Source of the DNA: Clostridiales bacterium
GTDB taxonomy: Bacteria > Bacillota > Clostridia > Christensenellales > Pumilibacteraceae
NCBI GenBank assembly: GCA_022511445.1
Contig: JAFLVE010000015.1
Location: 1 to 64,000 of the forward strand
Direction: 5' to 3'
Length of the DNA stretch: 64,000 nucleotides
The notes beneath the pieces are model-generated. The model had not been told where the DNA came from. It made no database searches and saw nothing but the letters and a program-made list of their open reading frames with translations. Positions 12,500 to 20,497 of the stretch are shown one piece after another; the first letter of the stretch is position 1, and each line of letters starts with the position of its first letter. Both the position numbers and the translations under genes were made by a program.

Positions 12500-13909
12500 A
12501 TGAGGCAGCTTGATACAATCACTCAAAAATTCAAATCGGATACCGCCGTTACGCGCGAGCTTACCGTAAAGGGCAAAAAGTACGGGCTTGTTATTTTTCC
12601 CGATCTGTCCGACACGGCGACAATCCGCGCGATTGTGGTTGCGCTCGAAGCTCAAAGCGAGCCCGCTCCGCTCGACAAGGTAAAAACCGAGGTTTTGTTC
12701 GAGTGCGAAAGCGAGAAAAGCAATAACATAGACGACTGCATAAACGGGCTTCTGAGCGGCGACGTTTTGCTTGCCGCCGAGGACGAGGAGGGTTACCTTA
12801 TCGTAAACGCGCGGTCGTACTCGACGCGCGGCATTGTGGAGCCGCCCACGGAAACGGTTATGCGCGGTCCGCGCGAGGGGTTTATAGAGGACTTAAAAAC
12901 AAATCTTTCGCTTCTCGAACGCAGGCTTAAAACGCCCGACCTTGCAATAGAAAAAATGCAGATAGGCCGCCGCACCGATACTGCCGTTGCGGTGTGCTAT
13001 CTCGCCTCGGTCGCTTCCCCCAAGGTGGTTAAAAAGATTAAAGAGCGGCTTAAAAAAATAGACATCGACGGCATTGTGGACAGTCACTATCTCGTGCCTT
13101 ACCTCGAGGAAAAGCCGCTGTCTATGTTCGCTCAAGTGGGCGTATGCGAAAAGCCGGACGTCCTATCCGCAAAGCTCCTCGAGGGCAGGGTGGGGATTTT
13201 TGTGGACGGCTCGCCGATTGCGCTTACCCTGCCGTTTATTTTGGAGGAGGATTTTCAGTCGGCGGAGGACTATTATCTCCGTCCGTCATGCGCGTCGCTC
13301 CTTCGACTTTTAAGATACTTGGGATTGATTCTTGCGGTCCTTCTTCCCGCGCTGTACGTCGCGCTTCAAAACTTCCACTACAAGCTTATTCCCGTAAGGT
13401 TTATGATAACGCTTATGAGCGCGATAAAAGGTCTGCCAATGTCGCCGCTTTCAGAAACGTTTTTCGTCCTGCTTCTGTTCGAGATAATTCGAGAGGCGAG
13501 CGTAAGAATGCCGCGCGCCGTGGGTATGGCAATGAGTATCGTGGGCGCGCTGGTGCTCGGCGAGACGGCGGTAAAGGCGGGGATTATAAGCTCGCCTGCG
13601 GTAATGGTTACCGCGCTAAGCTCTATTGCGCTTTTTACCGTTCCCAATCAGATACAGACAATGAGTATTCTCAGACTGGTCTACACCGTAATAGCGGGGC
13701 TTACCGGGCTTTTCGGTCTTACTCTCGCGGTGCTGTTTACTCTCCACTATATTTGTGCTATGAACGCTTATAACGCGCCCTACCTTGCGCCGTTTTCGCC
13801 CCTTATTTCCTCCGACTTTAAAGATTCCATCGACCGTGCGCCTTTCCCCGAAATGGAGAATAGACCCGAATCGATACCCAACATAAACAGCAGGAGACAG
13901 GCAAAGTGA
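12500..13909 (+). CDS. spore germination protein, GerA (GerAA) family
   Basis: IEDLKTNLSLLERRLKTPDLAIEKMQIGRRTDTAVAVCYL; GRVGIFVDGSPIALTLPFILEEDFQSAEDYY; C-terminal TM segments. Confidence 0.93.
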   Translation: MRQLDTITQKFKSDTAVTRELTVKGKKYGLVIFPDLSDTATIRAIVVALEAQSEPAPLDKVKTEVLFECESEKSNNIDDCINGLLSGDVLLAAEDEEGYLIVNARSYSTRGIVEPPTETVMRGPREGFIEDLKTNLSLLERRLKTPDLAIEKMQIGRRTDTAVAVCYLASVASPKVVKKIKERLKKIDIDGIVDSHYLVPYLEEKPLSMFAQVGVCEKPDVLSAKLLEGRVGIFVDGSPIALTLPFILEEDFQSAEDYYLRPSCASLLRLLRYLGLILAVLLPALYVALQNFHYKLIPVRFMITLMSAIKGLPMSPLSETFFVLLLFEIIREASVRMPRAVGMAMSIVGALVLGETAVKAGIISSPAVMVTALSSIALFTVPNQIQTMSILRLVYTVIAGLTGLFGLTLAVLFTLHYICAMNAYNAPYLAPFSPLISSDFKDSIDRAPFPEMENRPESIPNINSRRQAK

Positions 13910-15093
13910 ATAATAACGAAAAACCCTCGACGGTGTCCGCGGACACGAGCAAAGAGGTTAAGCAAGCTTCGAGCAAGCAGCTTATAGCCATTATATTTAT
14001 TCTTGCGCTCGCTACCAAGATGTTTTTACAGCCGCTGTTTTTGATAAAATCGGCGGGGCGGGACGCATACATTGCGCTTGCCATCGACGGCACGTTCGAT
14101 CTAATCGTGCTCGTAATAACGCTTTTTGCAATGAAGCTCAGTCCCAACCGCGACTTTTTCGAGCTTACAAGGTGCGTGTTCGGCAAGGTCGGATCGAGAA
14201 TTATAGTGGGTTTTTTCGGGCTGTATCTGTTTTTTAAGCTAAACGTGGCCGTGTCGGAGACCGTCGCTTTCTATTCCAAAAACATATTGACCGATCTCGA
14301 TACGACCCTTCTTATATTGATACTTCTTCTTTTTCTCGTCGGTGTGGCGCTCCACTCGCTTCGCGCGATGACAAGGCTTAACGAGCTTTTAACGCCCGTT
14401 ATCGTTATATGTCTTGTGCTTCTTATTACGATCGTCGCGGCAACGGGTTTTGACCTTGCCAACATTTTTCCCACTATGCGCCATCCGCGCGAATTCGGAA
14501 TAACGTTGTCGAGACACATGACCTGGCTCGGCGATTTTTCACCCCTTCTTTTGTTTTTGGGCAGGACGGAGATGAAGAAAAGCACATTGCCCTTATCCGT
14601 TACGGCGGGTGCGCTCGGCACGGCGGTGAGCGTGTTTTTCTCTATAGTAATGTGCGCCGCGTTCGGTAATATAACGTCGATGGTGGACGCCAGCACCAAT
14701 CTGTCGAGCATACTCCAATACTCGCTCGGTAACGTGTACGGAAGAATAGACCTCGTATCCGAAATATTGTGGAGCGTCGCTTCGTTTATCCAAAACGCGC
14801 TGTTCTTTTACTGTACCGTGCGTTGCTTCGAGTACGTTATAGGAAAGCCTTTTCATCTTGCCACATCGCTCGGCGTGAGCGTACTGCTATTCACCTCGCT
14901 TACGGTTATGTTTAAAGACCCGGAGATTTTGAATGCCGTAATAGTTAGCGAGATTACTTCGGGATTAGTCGCCTCCTTCGCGGTGACGATGTCGGTAATC
15001 GCGCTCGTTTGTGCGCTGATAATAAAAAGGAGAGAGACAAAGGGCGGACAAAATCAAGATAAATCGGCGAAAGCCTTAAGGAGCTCGGAGTGA
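13906..15093 (+). CDS. spore germination permease, GerB (GerAB) family
   Basis: polytopic membrane protein between GerA and GerC genes; 4-nt overlap with GerA. Confidence 0.88.
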   Translation: MNNNEKPSTVSADTSKEVKQASSKQLIAIIFILALATKMFLQPLFLIKSAGRDAYIALAIDGTFDLIVLVITLFAMKLSPNRDFFELTRCVFGKVGSRIIVGFFGLYLFFKLNVAVSETVAFYSKNILTDLDTTLLILILLLFLVGVALHSLRAMTRLNELLTPVIVICLVLLITIVAATGFDLANIFPTMRHPREFGITLSRHMTWLGDFSPLLLFLGRTEMKKSTLPLSVTAGALGTAVSVFFSIVMCAAFGNITSMVDASTNLSSILQYSLGNVYGRIDLVSEILWSVASFIQNALFFYCTVRCFEYVIGKPFHLATSLGVSVLLFTSLTVMFKDPEILNAVIVSEITSGLVASFAVTMSVIALVCALIIKRRETKGGQNQDKSAKALRSSE

Positions 15094-16238
15094 AGATAAC
15101 TCAAAGAAAAAAACTTATAATTATTCAAGCCGTGCTTTTCGTCTTTGCGTTTGTTATAGCGTTTATGCCGTCCACCGCCACGAGAAACCGCGAGGTCAAC
15201 AGGCGCGTTATCGTGGAGATTGTGGGTATCGACGGAACGGAAGAGGGGGTGGAGCTTACCGCGCAGTACGAAATGCCCACCGAATCTGAGGGCTCGACAA
15301 GCAAGGACGAAATCACGGTAAAAGCGAAAACCGTTCCCGAAGCGGCGGAAATGCTTAATACCTCGCTCGGTCGTCGCGCCGAGCTCGGACACTGCTCGAT
15401 GGTGATTATGGGAGAGGGCGCGCTCCCCGAACATATCTCAGCGCTGATTACGGCTACCGATATTACCGCCGACGTGTACCTTGCCGCGGCTAAGGAAAAG
15501 GCGAGCGAGCTTGTGTCGAAGCTCACCGAGTTTATGAAAAGCACGGGCGCGACGGACGCCGACTTTATAGCGTACGGCGCAAAAAAATCGCATATCGCGA
15601 CAAATACGCTCCTCGGCTTTTTGTCCGACCTCGGCTCTAAGTCCGAAACGGCGTTCGCCCCCGTCGTGGAAATGATAGAAGCGGATAAAGGCTCGGGCGG
15701 CAGCGGAAGCGGCGGCGGCGGTCAGTCGGGCTCCTCGGGTTCCGAAAGCGGCGGCGGCTCTGGCGGTGATTCCGGCGGTGGCGGCGGAGATACGGGAATG
15801 AAGGTGGAAAAGCTTGCGCTTTACGGAAAGGATGGAAGAGTGGGGCTTCTCGACAGTACTGCGGCGCGCGGCGTTGCTTGGGCGAGCTCTCCCGTCGGGA
15901 ACGGGGTTATTGCGTCGGGCGACGTAACGGGCAGGCTTATTAAAAAGAAGTCGCGTATAGAGGTCGACGGAAAAAACAAGGCGGCAACCGTAAAAATAAA
16001 AGCGTCGGTCGACACGCACAGTATACAAGACATCGAAAGCGGGGAGACGGACTTAAAAAAGGTATTCGCGGATGAGATAAAACGAGAGCTCGAAAGCGGA
16101 TACAACGACGCGCTTGAGCTCGGAAAGGACCCGATGTTTATTCTTCGCGAAATGTACAGATACACGCCTGACGCCGTCGAGGACTCCTCTATAAGCGATA
16201 TAAAAGTAAGGTTTTCGGTAGACGTGACGGTTAAGTAG
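15090..16238 (+). CDS. Ger(x)C-family germination protein with a Gly/Ser-rich insert
   Basis: third gene of the GerA/B/C operon; VNRRVIVEIVGIDGTEEG...; GSGGSGSGGGGQSGSSGSESGGGSGGDSGGGGG insert. Confidence 0.8.
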   Translation: MKITQRKKLIIIQAVLFVFAFVIAFMPSTATRNREVNRRVIVEIVGIDGTEEGVELTAQYEMPTESEGSTSKDEITVKAKTVPEAAEMLNTSLGRRAELGHCSMVIMGEGALPEHISALITATDITADVYLAAAKEKASELVSKLTEFMKSTGATDADFIAYGAKKSHIATNTLLGFLSDLGSKSETAFAPVVEMIEADKGSGGSGSGGGGQSGSSGSESGGGSGGDSGGGGGDTGMKVEKLALYGKDGRVGLLDSTAARGVAWASSPVGNGVIASGDVTGRLIKKKSRIEVDGKNKAATVKIKASVDTHSIQDIESGETDLKKVFADEIKRELESGYNDALELGKDPMFILREMYRYTPDAVEDSSISDIKVRFSVDVTVK

Positions 16239-16282
16239 ATTGTACGAAAGTTTTTTTGCGGTCGGCAAGTAGTAAAAAACGC

Positions 16283-16311
16283 TTGACACGTAAAATCTTT
16301 TCGGGTATAAT
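16283..16311 (+). promoter_or_regulatory. promoter TTGACA-17-TATAAT for rpsU
   Basis: TTGACA 16283-16288, TATAAT 16306-16311. Confidence 0.87.
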
Positions 16312-16353
16312 AACCGAGAAATAAAGGTTCTCGGAACAAAGGTGGTGTTAACT

Positions 16354-16527
16354 GTGTCGGTAATTCACGTCGGTGAAAACGAGTCGCTCGACAGCGCACT
16401 TAAGCGTTTTAAGCGTAAGTGCCAAAAGGACAATATCCTCGGCGATATGCGTAAAAAGGAATACTACGAGAAGCCTTCCGTAAAACGCAAAAAGAAACAA
16501 GAAGCGGCGCGTAAGCGTTTCCGCTAA
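16354..16527 (+). CDS. rpsU: ribosomal protein bS21
   Basis: [58 protein letters not shown] start preceded by aaaggtgg. Confidence 0.95.
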   Translation: MSVIHVGENESLDSALKRFKRKCQKDNILGDMRKKEYYEKPSVKRKKKQEAARKRFR

Positions 16528-16542
16528 ACTTACTTCACTGTG

Positions 16543-16575
16543 AGCGGTACCTAGATCGGTGCCGCTTTTATTTTG
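16543..16575 (+). terminator. terminator after rpsU
   Basis: AGCGGTACC/GGTGCCGCT stem then T-rich run. Confidence 0.75.
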
Positions 16576-16610
16576 TTTTTTTCAGTGGGATTATTAAATT
16601 GCGGCGTATT

Positions 16611-16680
16611 TCCACAATATGTAGTCGAAAGCAAAAACCATATATTGTGGACACAATAATCCACAAAAAACCACAAAATT
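16611..16680. promoter_or_regulatory. cluster of TCCACAA-type inverted repeats (putative operator)
   Basis: perfect TCCACAATAT (16611-16620)/ATATTGTGGA (16642-16651); TTGTGGA (16645-16651)/TCCACAA (16660-16666); further CCACAA at 16671. Confidence 0.55.
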
Positions 16681-16759
16681 TCCCTATCAATCGGTATTGA
16701 CTTTTTGCTTTTCGTGTGATTTACTGTGACTATCTTCTTTTTTTTCGGGAGAAAATGTC

Positions 16760-17125
16760 ATGAAAAGACACGATTTTATTGTTTTCACTTTGGTTAGGGC
16801 GGGCTTTAGAACGTCGCTTAAAGGCTTCGCGCAATTCTGTTTGAGCGTGGAGTTGTACCTCGACGACAGCGTGGCTACGATAGACAAAATTTACGAGATA
16901 ATATCCGTTCGTTTTTCTTGCAGTAAGAGCGCAGTCGAAAAGAATATCCGCAGGCTTATTTTAAGCTCGGACGCGGGCGCCGCCGCGTCTGCGCTTTTCG
17001 GTGCGGACGTATCGGATGCGAGCAACAAGGAGATAGTCGCTCTTTTTGCCAACTACGTTGCGCTTCACTACGAAAGGTCAACAAAAAACGGCGCTCAGTC
17101 GAGCGCCGCAATTGCAACTTTGTAA
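16760..17125 (+). CDS. stand-alone Spo0A C-terminal-like DNA-binding domain protein
   Basis: LVRAGFRTSLKGFAQFCLSVELYLDDSVATIDKIYEIISVRFSCSKSAVEKNIRRLILSSD...LFGADVSDASNKEIVALFANYVAL resembles the Spo0A effector domain. No receiver domain. Confidence 0.62.
   Translation: MKRHDFIVFTLVRAGFRTSLKGFAQFCLSVELYLDDSVATIDKIYEIISVRFSCSKSAVEKNIRRLILSSDAGAAASALFGADVSDASNKEIVALFANYVALHYERSTKNGAQSSAAIATL
17083..17108 (-). terminator. argH terminator embedded in the 3' end of the opposing CDS
   Basis: RC: CGGCGCTC-GACT-GAGCGCCG-TTTTTT. Confidence 0.75.
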
Positions 17126-17142
17126 CATAAGCTCAATCGATT

Positions 17143-18513
17143 TTACTTTTCGATTTTTTCGCGAATAACCTTTATTTGGCGAGTAAGCTCGTTCTTTTCA
17201 CAGCCGCCGATAACCTTACGCCCCGCGATTGCGGTTTCCGCCTTTACCGCGTCGAGTATGCCTTTATCGAACTTGTCCGAAAATTCTTTAAACTCTTTGA
17301 GCGTGAGCGTTTGAAGAGTTTTTTTGTTTTCTATGCAGTACAGTACGATTTTACCCGTCACCTCGTGCGCGGTGCGGAAGGGAACGCCTTTATTCGCAAG
17401 GTAGTCGGCGCACTCGGTCGCGCACGAAAATCCGCCCTCGACCGCCGCCGCCATTGCGCCGCGGTCAAACTCTACGGCCGCAAGCATGCGCGTAAAAACT
17501 TTAAGGGATATGTTAAGCGTTTTGTCGGCGTCGAATATCGGCTCCTTGTCCTCCTGCATGTCCTTGTTGTAGGCAAGGGGTAGTCCCTTCATAACGGTAA
17601 GCATTGCCGTTAGGTCGCCGAATACGCGCCCGCTCTTTCCGCGAAGCAGCTCGTTTACGTCGGGGTTTTTCTTTTGCGGCATAATGGACGAGCCGGTCGA
17701 AAACTCGTCGGGGAGCTTTATAAACGAAAACTCGCCGCCCGACCAATAGACAAACTCCTCGTTTATCCTCGAAAGGTGGAGCATGGTAAGCGAAGCGCAC
17801 GAAAGATATTCGATAGCAAAGTCGCGGTCGGAAACTCCGTCGAGCGAGTTTTCCGTAACGGAGTCAAAGCCTAACAGCTTTGCCGTGTAATTTCTGTCGA
17901 TAGGGAAGGTGGTGGATACCGCCGCGCCGCTGCCGAGCGGGAGAATATTTACGCGTTTTCTGCAATCGGTAAATCTTTCGATGTCGCGCAAAAACATATT
18001 GGCATACGCGGCAAGATAATGCCCGAGCGTGGTGGGCTGGGCCTTTTGCATGTGCGTGTACGCGGGCATGGCGGTGGAAATCTCGGCTTCGGCACGGTCT
18101 GCGAGCGTTTTTACAAGTGCGCGGAGAAGCTTCGTAACATTATCTATCGAGTCGCGGACGTACAAACGAATGTCGGTTGCGACCTGATCGTTGCGGCTTC
18201 TTGCCGTGTGAAGCTTTTTGCCGACGTCGCCTATGCGGGAGACAAGCTCGTTTTCCACAAACGAGTGAATATCCTCCGCGCCGACCACCTCGAGCTTTTC
18301 CGCCTCGATATCGGCTTTAATCGCTTCGAGCGTTTTTACTATTTTGTCCGCCTCGGTTTTTTCGATTATACCGCACTTACAGAGCATTTTGCAGTGCGCT
18401 ATCGAGCCTGTTATATCCTGCGCGTACATGGCGCAGTCGAAGGGGAGAGAATCGTTAAAAAGCTCCGCCACTTCGTCGAAATCGGCTTTGAATCTTCCCG
18501 ACCAAAGTTTCAT
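17143..18513 (-). CDS. argH: argininosuccinate lyase
   Basis: MKLWSGRFKADFDEVAELFNDSL; GSSIMPQKKNPDVNELLRGKSGRV. Confidence 0.97.
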   Translation of the reverse strand: MKLWSGRFKADFDEVAELFNDSLPFDCAMYAQDITGSIAHCKMLCKCGIIEKTEADKIVKTLEAIKADIEAEKLEVVGAEDIHSFVENELVSRIGDVGKKLHTARSRNDQVATDIRLYVRDSIDNVTKLLRALVKTLADRAEAEISTAMPAYTHMQKAQPTTLGHYLAAYANMFLRDIERFTDCRKRVNILPLGSGAAVSTTFPIDRNYTAKLLGFDSVTENSLDGVSDRDFAIEYLSCASLTMLHLSRINEEFVYWSGGEFSFIKLPDEFSTGSSIMPQKKNPDVNELLRGKSGRVFGDLTAMLTVMKGLPLAYNKDMQEDKEPIFDADKTLNISLKVFTRMLAAVEFDRGAMAAAVEGGFSCATECADYLANKGVPFRTAHEVTGKIVLYCIENKKTLQTLTLKEFKEFSDKFDKGILDAVKAETAIAGRKVIGGCEKNELTRQIKVIREKIEK

Positions 18514-18532
18514 AATTCCTCCGATAAAAATA

Positions 18533-18558
18533 CTTGCCGCTTTGGTTTAAGCGGCAAG
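18533..18558 (-). terminator. terminator between argG and argH
   Basis: CTTGCCGCTT/AAGCGGCAAG with T-run on the minus strand. Confidence 0.7.
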
Positions 18559-18569
18559 AAAAAGGGTTA

Positions 18570-19793
18570 TTACTTTTTGCTGTTCTTCTTTGCGACGCGC
18601 TCGAGCATTTTTGCGCGGACCTTGAGCGGCAGTCCGAAAAGGTTGATAAAGCCTGCCGAATCCTTTTGGTCGTACACCTCGTCCTCGCCGAACGTTGCGA
18701 TATCCTCGTCGTACAGCGAGTAGGGGGAGGTCATGCCCGCGGGGGTTATCTTGCCCTTGAACAGCTTGACCTTTGTCGTTCCGGTAACCGTCTTTTCCAC
18801 CGAGTCGACAAAAGCGGAAAGGGCTTCGCGGAGGGGAGTGTACCACTTGCCGTCGTAAACAAGCTCGGCAAACTTGAGCGCGATATGCTCTTTAAAGTGC
18901 TGAGTGTCGCGGTCGAGGGTGAGCTCCTCGAGGTTTTTGTGCGCGGACATAAGAATGGAGCCTGCCGGATTTTCGTAAACGCCGCGCGACTTCATGCCGA
19001 CGAGGCGGTTTTCCACCATGTCGTCTACGCCCACGCCGTGGCGTGCGCCTATCTCGTTAAGCGTTTCGATTAAAGCGACGGGCGCAAGCTTTTTGCCGTT
19101 AACGGCTACGGGCTCGCCCTCAACCCAGTCTATGGTTACGTATTCGGGGGTATCGGGGGTATCGGAAATGGGCTTAGAGATAAGCAGCATTTCGTCCTTG
19201 GGCTCGTTGGCGGGATCCTCGAGATCGCTGCCTTCGTGCGAAAGGTGCCAAAGGTTGCGGTCCATGGAGTAGTTGTGCTTTTTGGTTACGGGAACGTCGA
19301 GCCCGCGCGCTACCGCGTAGTCGATTTCCTCGTCGCGGGACTTGATATCCCATATACGCCAGGGCGCGATAATTTTCATATCGGGCGCGAGCGCTTTTAT
19401 AGTCAGCTCGAAGCGGACCTGATCGTTGCCTTTACCCGTGCAGCCGTGGCAGATTGCGTCAGCCTTTTCCTTTTTGGCTATCTCCACAAGGCGCTTTGCT
19501 ATTACGGGACGGGCGAACGAAGTGCCGAGAAGGTACTTGCCTTCGTATACCGCGCCCGCCTTGATGGTGGGGAATATGCAATCCTTTACGAACTCGTCCT
19601 TAAGGTCCTCTATGTAGATTTTGGACGCGCCCGACTTAATCGCTTTCTCGTTGAGCGGAGCAAGCTCCTCGCCCTGACCGACGTCGGCGGCGACGGCTAT
19701 TACCTCGCAGTCGTAGTTTTCCTTGAGCCACGGAATGATTATCGTGGTGTCCAAGCCGCCCGAGTAGGCGAGCACAACTTTCATCTTTGCCAT
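18570..19793 (-). CDS. argG: argininosuccinate synthase
   Basis: [40 protein letters not shown]. Confidence 0.97.
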   Translation of the reverse strand: MAKMKVVLAYSGGLDTTIIIPWLKENYDCEVIAVAADVGQGEELAPLNEKAIKSGASKIYIEDLKDEFVKDCIFPTIKAGAVYEGKYLLGTSFARPVIAKRLVEIAKKEKADAICHGCTGKGNDQVRFELTIKALAPDMKIIAPWRIWDIKSRDEEIDYAVARGLDVPVTKKHNYSMDRNLWHLSHEGSDLEDPANEPKDEMLLISKPISDTPDTPEYVTIDWVEGEPVAVNGKKLAPVALIETLNEIGARHGVGVDDMVENRLVGMKSRGVYENPAGSILMSAHKNLEELTLDRDTQHFKEHIALKFAELVYDGKWYTPLREALSAFVDSVEKTVTGTTKVKLFKGKITPAGMTSPYSLYDEDIATFGEDEVYDQKDSAGFINLFGLPLKVRAKMLERVAKKNSKK

Positions 19794-20066
19794 TTTTCAT
19801 CTCCTAAAGGTTTGATTTTTTCGGGTATATTATATAGCATTTTATTTTATAACGCAACTGTTTGATTGTCGGTTTGAGTACCAAAACGCAACTCGGCCGT
19901 TATTTGCTTATACTTAAAAATATCAAAACCGTTAAAAAACAGTTTACAAGGGGAAAATAATATGGTATTATTATTGCGGGTAAAAACCCGTACCTTAACA
20001 CCCGGTGATACGCTCTCCACGTATCGACCAAGGTTTAAGGCGAATTCATAACACGGAGGTAAAATT

Positions 20067-20330
20067 ATGGACAAGCAGGTAAAGGCGGAAATCATTTCCA
20101 AGTTTGCGACGCACGAGGGCGACACGGGAAGCCCGGAGGTACAAATAGCGCTCCTTACATGGCGCATTAACCACCTCACCGAGCATCTCAAGACGCACAA
20201 AAAGGATCATCACTCCCGTCGCGGTCTTTTGCAAATGGTAGGCTCTCGCCGCAGTCAGCTTAACTATCTTAAAGAGATAGACATTGAGCGTTACAGAAGC
20301 CTTGTCGCTAAGCTCGAGCTTAGAAAGTAA
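20067..20330 (+). CDS. rpsO: ribosomal protein uS15
   Basis: [56 protein letters not shown]. Confidence 0.97.
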   Translation: MDKQVKAEIISKFATHEGDTGSPEVQIALLTWRINHLTEHLKTHKKDHHSRRGLLQMVGSRRSQLNYLKEIDIERYRSLVAKLELRK

Positions 20331-20339
20331 CGACACAAA

Positions 20340-20367
20340 ACGGGCGTGTTTTTTGCGCCCGTTTTTT
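20340..20367 (+). terminator. terminator after rpsO
   Basis: ACGGGCG/CGCCCGT followed by TTTTT. Confidence 0.85.
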
Positions 20368-20497
20368 GCGTTTTTACAAGACTCAGCCGCTTTTTTTAAT
20401 TCGGTTCGGCGCTGTCTCTCGTAATTAAGAGGGAGCACTATGCCCGAATCGTTTTGTTTTAACTAACAGGATATTAATTTTAGGAGAAATATACAAA

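Noticed and set aside
16611-16680. Replication origin with DnaA boxes
   Set aside because: Only one near-match (TAATCCACA) and no dnaA/dnaN/rpmH context. The inverted symmetry fits a transcriptional operator better.
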